From NCBI GenBank assembly GCA_029204225.1, contig CM055100.1, forward strand, positions 317,001 to 381,000: 64,000 bases of DNA, in the 5' to 3' direction. This DNA is from Diphasiastrum complanatum. Its lineage: Eukaryota > Streptophyta > Lycopodiopsida > Lycopodiales > Lycopodiaceae. The notes beneath the pieces are model-generated. The model saw only the letters and a list, made by a program, of their open reading frames with translations. It was not told the DNA's origin and did not search any database. Position 1 is the first letter of the stretch. Each line of letters opens with the position of its first letter. Made by a program: the position numbers and the translations under genes. Shown here one piece after another: positions 53,291 to 64,000 of the stretch.

Positions 53291-53503
53291 GTGTATTTTT
53301 TTGTTAATATTACTTTAACACAATGTCTTTACCTTCATGTAGATCTGATCCGAATATCGTGCTCTCTTTATTTCTCAATGATTTTGGTATTATCGAAGCT
53401 AGGAAGTACTTCATATCGTTGTTTCATCCTTTTCTTTATGTTTTTGCTACAACTCATCATAATAGACAAGTGTTCTTTGAGCCTTCCATGATATTCAAAA
53501 GTT

Positions 53504-54062
53504 TTGTTACATTACCTTTGCAAACGTTTGAGATCATGGCTTTTTTTGCATTACACTAATATTGTCAAGCATATTGAAATTCATCTGAAAAATAGATTGG
53601 ATCGATTATATACAAAACTTTATGAGAAATTTAAGTTCTCCGGTTACTGCCAAATTTGCCACAAGAAGTGTAGATTAGTTGAATATCAATATGCATTTAT
53701 ATTATATTTGATTATTTTGATCCCAAATGAAGTGGATTGCTCAAGCTCCATGCAGACTTCGCCTCCCTCCTCTTCACGAGATCATAAGATCAAGGATATA
53801 GTCAAGTTTCTGAAAGAAACTGACATAAAATATGACAATATTATAGAATTTGACCCAAGTGATAATCAATCTGCATTCAATAGGAGAGACTGAATACTTG
53901 TACAATTTTTTTTATTATCGTGAAGATGAAGTGTTATGTATTTTAGCCAAAAGATTAGGTGAGTTTTCTGACATTCTTGATTTTGAGTATGATGACATTG
54001 TTCCTGGAGTAGATGATGAGATCGATGATGATACACTTTTTCTAGAAGAGTGCTTGCAATAG
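53504..54062 (+). other. unidentified ORFs (two overlapping frames)
   Basis: Two overlapping plus-strand frames (53504-53893, 129 codons; 53850-54062, 70 codons). The first has a CQICHKKC pair of CxxC motifs (about 53648-53671) and ends in a charged KDIVKFLKETDIKYDN region; the second is acidic (ILDFEYDDIVPGVDDEIDDD). They may be one broken protein. I do not recognise the family and cannot exclude chance. Confidence 0.25.
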
Positions 54063-55500
54063 TCTCTGTCGAGGGCCCATGAGCATCAAAAAAATATTCC
54101 CTCAGAGGATGAGTTCATTGCTTTCCAGACCCAACTTGGTCTTGGGCCTCAAAAAATATACCAACCAAATGAGTTAAGCTCGCAAAAGAACTTCTCCAAG
54201 CATGGATTAATTCAAACCCGCTATTTTGCCAAAAAATTGCTCAAAATTGCTTGAAACTACAACTATAGACTAAAAAGAGCCTTCTGAGTACAATGGCGAT
54301 GTCTAAACTTGATTATAATGACCTATCAAAAATTCTTACCAGGCCCTCCAATTGCTTACATGGCAAGTTTGCCAATTGGTACTCTTTAAAAAGCTGAATG
54401 CTTCACATCGCGTATTCCTAACTTCAGCCTTCTTGAAAGGGGCAAATCACTTTGGAGATTCATTAAGCACATTTTCCATGATTAAAACTTTGTTATTATG
54501 TTTCTTACTTGTAGGTACAGTTGGGTGCCCTTCGTTTGGAGGCGATAGCCTTTCGGCCTTAAGACAAAGAAACTAGGTCTTTTTGAATAGTTTTCAACTA
54601 TTTCTTCACCCTTCAAAATAAACTTGAACTTCAGGGTCCTTTTCAAACTGAATTTTTTTTTAACAAAGTTGAATTGAAATCTACACTTCAAGACCCTTCA
54701 TATGCATTTTACTCCAATCCAATGGTGAGGATGATTCAAGAGTACACATTCCTTCTATCATAGCCATTGAACTTTCAAGAAATAAATCAAATGGATTGGG
54801 CACCAAAACATTCTAGTTGCAAGAAGTGTATTTATTTCAAAACACTATTTTTAGCCTTTTTCAATGCATGAGACCTTCTCCTCCTCTTCTCTCTCCTCTT
54901 TGAGAAATAGCTATGGTGAAAGATTCCTAGGGTAGCCTCAAGCTTCAATTCACTCCACCTCCTTTGTTACTCCATGACTATCCACGACCATTTGCAAGCA
55001 TCCCCACGATAGCAGGGTGGCCACTATACTTGCTTTATTGATCCAAAAATGTCCTTGTGTAGAGACTTTTCCATCTCCAAACCCTAGTTATGGCTCATTT
55101 TGAGACTAATTTCAACTTGTTCTTTGAGAGTTGGGTTTCCACAAGCATGTTGGCTGTCTAGCGAACTTTCCCATCTATCTAAAGCAAAAATCCAATCAAC
55201 AATTCATTGAGAATTGATTAAGCTTCAAGCAAAACCATGGAAAATTGATTTTTTCTTCAATTTTTAGCCTTTTGAACTCTTTTTACTCAACTCTTGACCA
55301 AAATTGGCTCTAATTTGATGCAATAGGAACTTTGTTTTGCCTGAGAGCACTCTTTTGAATCTTCTCTTGTGTGCTTTTACACTTCACATCTTCTGAACAA
55401 TTCCAAACTCAAAAAAATTGATAGCTTTTCGATTTACCTTCTCGGTTCTTCAAATTCTATCAGAATTTGACTAAAGTAGCTCATAATTTATATTGCACCG
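54063..55500. other. intergenic, no gene recognised
   Basis: No supported coding region. Possibly LTR-element non-coding sequence because a primer site lies at its right edge. Confidence 0.45.
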
Positions 55501-55514
55501 TGGCTCTGATACCA
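55501..55514 (-). repeat. LTR-element primer-binding site (iMet)
   Basis: Minus-strand TGGTATCAGAGCCA, complementary to the 3' end of initiator-Met tRNA, next to a TG...TTTATCA border (LTR edge at 55515). It marks a minus-strand copia or gypsy remnant whose LTR would extend to higher coordinates; I cannot place the other LTR end. Confidence 0.6.
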
Positions 55515-55779
55515 TGATAAAGATCAATTTGTATAGTTTACACTACGATTCTAATAAGCTATCAATCACAGAATATGGAGAACTAGAAAGAAACTAAGCC
55601 CACACCATAGAACTCCAAAAATTGTATATTATAGTTGAAAGAGAAAGTAGTACATATAGTTAAGCACTAATTTTAAGGGAGTACCAATGCATGGCAAACT
55701 GGTCCCTGTTACGAGACAACTGTCCAGACTCACCTACTCGAGTGCCGTTGATGTGGCCTAGCAAGTACTACCAAAGATA

Positions 55780-56412
55780 TTGATATACTCCAACCTTATC
55801 TTCTTACCAAAAAGAACTTTAAATGAACTCTTACCATCCAAGTCTTCATTCAAATACCTATTGCAAACAAAGTTAGCACAATCAAAGCTTCACCCTAAAA
55901 TGACTTGGGAAGATTTGCATTTCCCCTCAAGGATTTAGCTCTTTCAAAAAGATTGATCTTCCTCTCTTCCACACCATGTAGAACCTTTGAGTTTGAAAGC
56001 TCCCTCTTGATCCCATGGGCCACACAAACCTCTTTGAACTTTGTTGATTGGTCTTCATTTGCCAACTTTAAGCACTTGATCTTCACATGTTAAATTGACT
56101 CTCCACAACATTCTTGAACTTGAGAAAAACATCAAGTATGAAGTCCTCACTCTTTAGAAGATAAATCCAACAATATCTACTAAAGTCATCAATGCAAGTC
56201 ACAAACATCTTTGCTACTCCATTACTCTAAGCACTAGTAAAATGCACATCCAAATGTACTAAATGAAAATGCATCTTAGATCTTGAGCTAGATCTAGAAT
56301 AAGACAACCTATGTGACTCTAACATTGAACAAAGCTCACCACCTTGCTTCTTTGCCTTCAAACCAACATGGTTAGAAACAACATTTCCATCAAGTTTGTT
56401 TTTGAATTTCAA
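55780..56412 (-). pseudogene. Ty1/copia-5 integrase fragment
   Basis: Minus-strand integrase relic. N-terminal part (56412-56227) shows HRLSYSRSSSRSKMHFHLVHLDVHF, equivalent to the GKSHRLPF...HSDVW region. The core part (56086-55895) shows FKEVCVAHGIKRELS, VEERKINLFERAKSLRGNANLPKSF, equivalent to FKEFCxxHGIKRELS...NGVAERKNRT...ANLPKSFW. The catalytic region is degraded. Fragment with no partner domains. Confidence 0.78.
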
Positions 56413-59400
56413 ATTGTAATTTTAATATCTTTTGAATTTTTTAATCTGATTTTGAAACATTTTGAATGTTTTTTTTTAGCTTTTCAAAACCTACAAATCT
56501 AACAATTTTAGACTTTAATTGTTTTAATGTTTTAAAATTTAAAATCTAAAAATTTTATATATTTTTCAACTCTTTTGATATAATATTGGTTTTAGCTTTT
56601 AATTTTAGTTTTTTAATCCCATGTGGCATCCGAGACAATTGTAACATGGGGTTAAACTTTTGTGCTTTGAGCATGACTTTGTCGACAATTATCATAAGAA
56701 GGTTATGCTCAACATAGCCTTTTGCTAAGGAAAACTATTATCAACATAGAAGTCCAATGCCACATGGCAATACAAACTTAAAAATAAAAGCTTATTAAAC
56801 TAGCTGAAAAAATATTTAAAGTTTTCAAAATTTAATGTAAAATTCAAAACCATTATAATTCAAAATTTTAAAACTCTAAAAAAGTTGTGAAACTGTGAAA
56901 GTTTTATTGCTAGTAGAAACTTTTAGATTTTAGATTTTAAAACTTAAAAAAAAATTGATTTTTAAATTTTTTTGTCTAAACATTTAAAAAAGCAAAATTT
57001 TAAAGAAAGTACAAAAATAAAATGTAAAAACTAGAAAACAAAAAAGTCAAAAAATCACAAAAAACCAAAAACATGTCTCATTGCCATTTTTTTCTTTCAA
57101 AAGATTTTTGTGTTTACAGTGTAACATTACCTGCATATGAATCAAGATGTGCATTCATTAAAACAAGAATAGTCATTGAAAGAGATTAATGAAGTTGCAA
57201 AAAACAAAAGAAAATTAACCATTAAAACGAGCTAAAAAAGTTGATGGGAAAGTCACCCGACAACCCATTTCAATACATAAAACAAACTTCAAAGCATCCA
57301 AATAGTAAAAGCCTCTTATCATGTCCTTTTAGTTAGGAGTTAGACTCCTCACCCTCACAATGAGGACAAAGAAGAGAGAAGAAAAGCCCAAAACTAATTG
57401 ACAAAATGCCATTCATGTGATATATGGATTGAGTCATTATTGAGTGGTCCTTATGGAAAGTTCACTATTTCAATTTTCCAATCCAAAAAACAAATATGAA
57501 ATGGTCCTCCAATAAGTGGCGTGCTGTTGAAGGTCTCCTTTGATATTCTTAAAGATTGGATTTTGAGTCCAATGAACATCACAATGTGGACGTACAAGAG
57601 AAAAATAATTGATAAATGCCAATATCAAAAAGTGCTTATAACTTTTTTGTGGACATTATCAGAGGAAGGGAGAATATATCACCAACCATGACACCTTGCC
57701 AACATGTTTATGAATTTTTTGTTTTCTAATTAGCTATTGCACAAATTGAAGTTCCATGGGATATAACCATAAATGTAATTGTATGCATTTTAAGTGTATA
57801 TTTAATTGGGGTGCCCTCCCTTAATCAAATTAAAGGCCCTCCGCTAGTCCAGAAGTTGAAAAAAAAGCTTTTTGCCTTTTAGAATTAGCTATAGTTGCCA
57901 CCATCTGCCACATGAGGTGGTGGTGGCCCTTTGGCACTCAGAGTCAACTCAAGGTGCTCTATAATATATTGGGGGACATTGAACAAGTCGGGTTGTCATG
58001 GGCAAGTTCAATAAAATGGGCAAATGGTGTGGTAGAAATTCAAATGGGCCATTCACGTTGTAATGATCCATTAGCACTTTTAAACCTCAATATGAATGAG
58101 GGTGGTCATATGCCAACATCATCTCACTTATAAAGGCACAAAAAGGGTTGTAAGAGGAAGGGGCAAGTCAATCAAACTTCCCACTAATCTAAATCTACCT
58201 ACTATATATGTCTACCCATCAAAGGTCACTGGAAAGACCACCCCTGCAAAGAGGTCAACTTTTTGTGCATGCTCTCAAACAGCACTTAAAAAAAGCCACA
58301 TTTGTTAGGAATAAGATGTCTCTTTTTTCTTTTCCAAGTATGGATTTCGAGCAAAAGCTGGAAAATGTTGACTTTCAAAGAGTTGACACTCATTTCTAGA
58401 CATAGAAAAGTATAGGTTTCATGTATAAAAGTATAGAATCTTAACTATTCTAGTATACATGATGGATAATCTCATTAGAATAATTTATTAAATTGAAAAA
58501 GTCATAGCTTTGTTTGGTGGAGTTTAAGCTTTTGCATGATGCACGATATGTTAAATTACATACATGTATTTAAAGCGTGCTAAATGTTATATGTAGCTAA
58601 TGGCAAGGAAGGTTCATACTAAAATCTTGACCACATCGCTCCTTGAGAATTTAAATGAAATTCAGCTAGTTTATCACAATTATGGGGTTTAGGATACCTA
58701 AAAGTATCATTTATAGTTAAGCAGCCATCCTCCTGCTGATTTTGATAGATGCTTTCAACTTGCACAAGTTAGTGTAAATTGTGACAAACTAGCTTCTAGG
58801 TGAGCTAGACAATCCTTATCAAGAGTCAGACCCTTTATAGAAAAGTTCCACCCTTGAAATTTAAAAATTATGCATTTAACATTGTGCTCTTGTGCTAGGT
58901 TTGGCCTAACATCAACATTACAATATTACGATCAAGTAAACACATCGACATTATAATATTACAATATGTAGACATACACAAAATTAAGATACCTTGATCT
59001 CTATGTTTAGTTTTTTCAATCCAATATTTACTTGTAAATCTCAAAACTTGAAAGCTTCCATTTGACAAACACTTTGAAATAAACGATTTTATAGTGCTTT
59101 ATTTGTGAGTTAATGATATAATGATACTATTCATGTACGAGTAGTAGAGAGCGCTACCAAGATGTCAATGTTGTAGCATGTGATATTTGGGCTTATGCTA
59201 GACTATGTTGATGTGGTTAACTCTCTTACCCAACTTAACTTGTTTGCCTTGACAAAAAGGTAACAACTTTTATGCAAACAACTAGTTTGGGTTTTTCTTG
59301 CATTGTGTGTAAAGGAAGCTTGGTTACCTAGCATAGTCAGGCCCCAAAGGAAGATGATATCGGCAATAGGAGGTTTCATGCATAACCTTCTATTGCCTAA

Positions 59401-60228
59401 TTCAACAATGGGAAGGTTACTACTGGCAAATGTAATCTTCTTGTATCTCCAAAAAAAAAACCAATACATAGAAATTTAATGTTGATAGTATACTCGACAT
59501 TAAATTGACCCAATAAATAGCTAGCAAAGTAATTGCTTTGAAGCTTCTAGATTGATATTATGCAATGGAGCTAGCAGAATTTTATTGATTCTACTTACAA
59601 CTTGGCTTACGAAGCTTATTGGGTGGAAATGAGCTCGATATAGCAAGTTATACTGTATGTAGAAGCATATTTGACATTTTCATAATTTATTTGTAGCCTA
59701 GTGTACTGAGGTGTTATATGTTTTAATACAATGAAGTTGATGGGAGGAATTGTTGAATCTTGTTTGGGATGAAATTGTAGTGGCAAAATTGGCTCAAGCC
59801 AATTGATTTTGGCATGTATTTCTTCTATTTCAAAGGAATGAAATTTACATATGGCGTCACTTTCATGTTCATGGCATTGACTTAAACACAAGGAGGTCGA
59901 GGATCCTCATCATGTCAATGTCTTGCTAATTTTAGAGCAAAATAGGCTTTAGTCAATTTGTAGGGTACCAATAACACTCACATGCATGTCATACATGTAA
60001 CACCTTAACAAGTTACATCAAGGATGGAAGATGTCTTGTTGGCATGCTTTAAAATATCCACCACTAACCACCATATCATTGGATGAAGGAAGGCTGCAAT
60101 TTATATCAGCAAGGGGACCCAGGAGAGTGATGGGTAGTCAAGTCACGGGTGAGTTGGGGCCCTTTGTCCTCGCAATGCAATGCAGCATTGCTTGCATGAA
60201 GGTGACCCCATGTGCGTAGTCACGGGTG

Positions 60229-60230
<2 letters not shown>
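56413..60230. other. AT-rich intergenic region
   Basis: Very AT-rich (56430-57060 nearly all T/A runs) and without a supported gene. The right end (60100-60230) probably includes the promoter of the transporter gene; I see no clear TATA box. A short direct repeat AGTCACGGGTGAGT occurs around 60135 and 60218. Confidence 0.5.

Positions 60231-60264
<34 letters not shown>
60231..60264 (+). repeat. (TC)n tract upstream of transporter gene
   Basis: TC repeat followed by CT-rich sequence to about 60320, 160-190 bases before the start codon. CT-rich 5' leaders are common in plant genes, so it is probably 5' UTR or core promoter. Confidence 0.7.
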
Positions 60265-60267
<3 letters not shown>

Positions 60268-60421
60268 CTCTTCTTCTCCTCGTCTCCTCTCTCCCTTTCT
60301 CTCTTGCTCTCGCACTCTCGCGCTAGAGAGCTGCGAGCTGCTGTTGCTCCTCATACATGCTCTACCTTCACTCGCTTCCATTCCATTGCATTCGTGCGAT
60401 TAGCTTATCATCTCAATTCGC

Positions 60422-63403
60422 ATGATGATGGGAACAATGCCAGCGAAAATAAGAGCTATTCGCAGCCTGATTTCATTACAATTTCTGATTTCTAGCTACA
60501 TTTTATTCCCCTCTCTCGCAGCAGCAGCATCAGCGACTAACCCAAACCTTCACACTCATCCTCAATTCGCATCATGTGAGCAATCAAAGGATGGATGCAG
60601 CAGCTCTCATACCTTCAATCGCCCACTGAAGGAGCATGAGGCCACTGACAAAGCTAATTCAGCCTTCAGCTTCCACCTCACAAATTCATTCATGAGAGAT
60701 GGAATGTATACTAGGATATCCGATGATGATGGGAGCCATTTTCGCGACTTATGGCCGGTAATTTTACCGCATCCTCATTTCCTGTTCTTTTTTATGCTGT
60801 GCTCTAACTACTTAGAAGTCACTGCTGCTTTCGTTTGTAGTGATTGATTTATGCGAGGTAGTCTGATTGATTGCAATTTTGGGATGCAGAAGTTTGAGCT
60901 GAATTGGAGGCTTGTAATTGGCACGGCGGTGGGCATTGTGGGCGGTGCCGTAGGCAGTGTTGGAGGTGTTGGTGGCGGTGGATTCTTTCTTCCTATGTTC
61001 AATCTGATATTGGGCTTTGACACCAAGACTTCTGCAGCTCTTTCAAAAGGTAATTTTTGTTTTTTGAGAAAAATTGTAAGCTTGGCCAAGTAGCAGCGTA
61101 GAATTATGCTGCTGCTGCTGTAGGGTTTCTAATGAACCTAATGGGAGAGAGGGGGGGGGGGGGGGGGTCCATTGGCACCCTTGCTACAAAGGCTGCAGCC
61201 AGGCCCTTCCCCGATATGGAATCAGGCCGAGATTTCTGCTTGCATGAAAAAATTGTGACACCTAGCAGATTATACAACCTACCGCACAAAAGGTTGTTGA
61301 AATTACATAACCTTCCACGCCCAAGGTTGAGAAAAATCATGACTCAAAAGTACTGGTAAAATTTCGCTTGATGTGGTAACAGCAAAGTGGTATAAAAGTA
61401 TAGCGGCATTGATTTCACGTTTCTCTGAATTCAGCTTCGATGAAACCAACCACGATGCCCGGTTTTTTTGAAATAATTTTTCCAATATCACCAAAAGGTT
61501 GGATGGTTCTATATTTTTGAATGTACCCAATTCTATAGCCCTGACTGTAAACTCATATCCCCAGCAATAATCATTCAGATCTTAATGATGTCATTGTTGA
61601 ATGTATCCAAAATTTCTTTGGTCTCAGGTTCGAGCCTCCCCTTGGAAACCAAGAAGCATTGTTGAATGTAACCCAACGGGGTTGGCTCAGTTGGTTGGCT
61701 TGGCATCCAAAGTTTCTTTGGTCCCAGGTTCGAGCCTCCCCTTGGAAACCAAGAAGCATTGTTGAATGTAGAAAGCTTACTATTGTCTAGTTTTCTACAT
61801 TATATGCAAAGGAATTAGCATTCTTTTCAAATAGGTTGATTCTTTCAGATTTCATTCGGCAGGGTCCATTTCTGAACCAACAGAACTGCCGATTCATCTG
61901 GTTCAACATTGGCCGAATTTGAACCGCCAGAAAATTTCATGCATGAAAGCTTATAAAGTGTCATACCTTTAAGACAAAGTGCACATTCAGTTGGCTGACA
62001 TTATTTTGGGAGTAACACTTTCTCTGAAATTACATGTGCCGGGGGTCAAAGGGTTCAGGGTTTCATGCCATTGGTTTTATGCAAGTGCACAGTCAATTTG
62101 TTGACATTATCCTGGAGGGTAATGCTTTTTCTGAAATTGCATATGCTGTGTGGTTAAAGGGTTCAGGGTTTCAGGCCGTTTTTGGATTTCATTTCTAAGA
62201 TTGTTAAGAGGCTTCATGAAGGCTTTGAATACTTTCTAGTACCAGTATGGTAATTACAGAATCCGAGCTGAACGAGGGTGTACAACTGCATTAACACGAG
62301 CAATGAAGTTTTTTATGTACTCGTTATGATCAATGTAATGAGACGCTTCGCACAGTTCCAGATTATTGAATGGATGATCCAGCTTGACGGAACAATAACA
62401 AGCTGCCATGTAGTTTGATAACCTAGGCAGCCCCAAAAAATATTTGAATCATTTTTGGTTTGAATTGAAACTTTAAATACCATATCTGAAAATTTTGATT
62501 TTTTACATCATTTTGAAAATGTAGGGCTTTTTTTGAATCATGTTCCCATAGGTTAAATTTGAATCACGATCTGATTCAAATCGACTGGAAACTATGGGCT
62601 GATCATATTGAGCAGTAAGTCGAGCACAACTTGCTTCAGGTTATTTCGAGGATGACAGGATTCTTAATAGATCAAGAGTTACGTGAGACATTCCAAATTC
62701 GTCAAGGACTGTTTTGCAAATAAATAAGATTAAATCAACATCTTATCCTGGAACATTATGATTCCGTTGTTATGGGGCCAAGTAAGAGCTATGAGGGTTT
62801 GGATGCCAATCTGATATAAAATGGGCAACTTGTACTTAGCTGATTATTTATCCAAAGTAATTAATTATGCTGTTCTGAATTCATTTCAGCGATGGTGATG
62901 GGAGGAGCAATATCGACAGCCTTGTTTAACATTTTCCAGAAGCATCCATACGAACATCGGCCAGTTATTGATTATGATGTTGTAGTACTTTTCCAGCCTA
63001 TGCTACTGCTGGGAATTAGCATTGGAGTCATCTTCAATGTCATATTTGCGCAGTGGATGATTACGCTGTTGACTGTTGTGCTTTTCGCAAGTAGGTGCAG
63101 GACCTTGCTAATTTCTATCTGGTATATTTTACACAGCAAGAAAATTTGAATTGCATTTTATTAGTGAACATCACTTAGTATAGATAAATTCTCCATTTGT
63201 GTGCCTCTATATATCATAGAGGATTCAAATCTAGATTATTATCTACAACCAAAGTTCCGGGTGCCGTAGGTACCACCTGGTACGGCACATGTGCCATAGT
63301 TGCCGTACCTTTTCAGTGCCACGGCACCCACGGCACTTACATAACTTTTTTTTTTAATTAAAAAAACCATAAAATGCCCCTTTGTTAAGTAAAAATGTCA
63401 AAA

Positions 63404-63439
<36 letters not shown>

Positions 63440-64000
63440 ATACCACGGCACACGTGCTGTGGTACGGCAGTTGCCACGGCACTCAGACAACCTTATTTCT
63501 AACGCATAATTAATTAGAGTAAAAAAGTATGATTTTGACTGCATGGACCTGTCCTAGAATAGCCGTCTAATGAAAATTGGTAAATTGTTCCGGAAGGCTA
63601 ATTTTCTGTACTACATACGTGTGCAGTTAGTCTTCAGAGTGTCTTCAAAAAAGCCATTGCTTTACGAAACCAGGAAGCTTTGAGTCTGAAGGTTTGTGTT
63701 TATTTGCATGGAATTGAATATAGATTGCATTTCTGAGTTGGCTTCTTGCTTGGATTAAGATTATTGTTTACACTTGCACAGGATGGGATGATGACCGTGC
63801 CAAATAGCATAGCTTCTATTCCAATTGATGAAGGTATTTTGATGGTGCAAGGAGGAGCTATATTCCTTATGATACCTACATGTTTTTTTAATCATGAGAT
63901 CCTCCATATTTCAAGGTTGTGTTTCTAAAACATCGAACTTCTTTCAGAGATTGAAAGCTCTGAGCATAAACCAGTTACAAATGGAAATGCTATTTTGGAA
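60422..64000 (+). CDS. TauE/SafE-type (sulfite exporter-like) membrane transporter, 5' part
   Basis: Exons with matching phases: 60422-60757, 60890-61049, 62890-63090, 63627-63691, 63782-63833, 63948 to beyond the window; about 290 codons seen. Start ATG chosen as the first of ATGATGATG (MMMGTMPAK). A hydrophobic segment (LISSYILFPSLAAAASA, residues about 21-40) is a signal peptide or signal anchor. After a soluble stretch: WRLVIGTAVGIVGGAVGSVGG with the family's Gly-rich GGVGGGGFFLP motif, KTSAALSK, then MVMGGAISTALFNIF, PVIDYDVVVLFQPMLLLGISIGV, and WMITLLTVVLFA. These are the conserved TauE/SafE blocks of plant proteins; the family includes bacterial exporters of sulfite or sulfonates, but the plant substrate is mostly unknown. 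No frameshift. The second half (C-terminal repeat) lies outside the window. Confidence 0.9.
61592..61770 (+). mobile_element. tRNA-derived SINE, tandem dimer with triple target repeat
   Basis: CATTGTTGAATGTA occurs three times (61592-61605, 61657-61670, 61757-61770). Between the last two is an 86-bp unit with a perfect RNA polymerase III A box TGGCTCAGTTGG (61683-61694) and B box GGTTCGAGCC (61727-61736). Between the first two is a 5'-truncated 51-bp unit with the same B box (61627-61636) and ending. Both units end CCTTGGAAACCAAGAAG. The head is tRNA-like; a short body and no poly(A). Confidence 0.75.
61979..62178 (+). repeat. imperfect tandem duplication (106-bp period)
   Basis: Two units starting GTGCACA (61979, 62085), each containing GACATTAT, TCTGAAATT and AAAGGGTTCAGGGTTTCA. 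About 80 percent similar by eye. Non-coding. Confidence 0.65.
63251..63494. mobile_element. MITE-like element with GTGCCGT ends and (TA)n core
   Basis: In intron 3 of the transporter gene. Both halves repeat GGTACGGCA/TGCCGTACC and CCACGGCAC motifs in opposite orientation around an AT core with (TA)n (about 63407-63436). Ends GTTCCGGGTGCCGT and the reverse of ACGGCACTCAGACAAC are roughly inverted. Non-autonomous foldback element likely. Confidence 0.5.

Larger units (their letters stand above)
61050..62889 (+). other. transporter intron 2 (1.8 kb) with repeats
   Basis: Donor GTAATT after SAALSK, acceptor TTTCAG before the MVMGG exon. It contains a 17-base G run (61151-61167), a tandem SINE dimer (61592-61770) and a 106-bp tandem duplication (61979-62178). 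No coding sequence recognised. Confidence 0.75.

Noticed and set aside
60226-60495. Frame starting with Ser-Leu repeats across the TC tract before the transporter gene
   Set aside because: A by-product of the TC microsatellite; the real start with signal peptide is at 60422 in another frame.
61683-61740. Functional tRNA gene
   Set aside because: A and B boxes are good, but no cloverleaf with proper acceptor and anticodon arms is evident; flanking target repeats show a SINE.

Overview
The window is nuclear DNA from a land plant. The evidence is long introns with GT-AG or GC-AG borders, chromovirus-type Ty3/gypsy and Ty1/copia elements primed by initiator-Met tRNA, a tRNA-derived SINE, a plant-type VPS13 gene and a plant-type TauE/SafE gene. 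The LINE-rich, AT-rich, expanded-intron style would fit a fern, another seed-free vascular plant or a gymnosperm; I cannot name the species.

Layout. 1-5090: decayed transposons (a minus-strand Ty3/gypsy gag-pol broken by LINE and copia pieces, then a LINE RT relic). 6943-47616 (+): the 3' part of a VPS13-family bridge-like lipid-transfer protein gene. I could join 22 exons (about 1,700 codons), and every splice phase is consistent. The gene is split by one intron of about 28.6 kb (10303-38886) filled with transposons. 47617-60200: intergenic, with copia relics and no convincing host gene. 60422 to the window end (+): the 5' part of a TauE/SafE-type membrane transporter gene, with six exons in view and introns holding a SINE dimer and a MITE-like element.

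The giant intron holds at least three LTR-element families and several copies of one non-LTR (LINE) family, the most interesting system here. Its copies lie head to tail. Each recognisable 5' end is preceded by (TC)n and 3' ends run into (TTTC)n(TC)n, which suggests insertion into TC microsatellites, including the tails of older copies. The best copy (32601-37877) has a Pro/Ala-rich coiled-coil ORF1, a single UAG, then an in-frame ORF2 (apurinic-type endonuclease, RT with YADD, C-x2-C-x9-H-x4-C finger, acidic tail). The UAG-GGA, the open in-frame linker of 54-57 nt including the stop, and the residues after the stop recur in other copies, including a divergent subfamily. This points to stop-codon readthrough. 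The ORF2 tail carries a conserved canonical PCNA-binding (PIP) motif followed by a second PIP-like motif.

A LINE copy at 24168-30716 was split by a copia insertion whose LTRs and 5-bp target duplication now lie in opposite orientations. This shows that a segment of roughly 3.4 kb was inverted after insertion, with a breakpoint inside the copia element. Most transposon reading frames are broken. The two host genes look intact over the parts visible.
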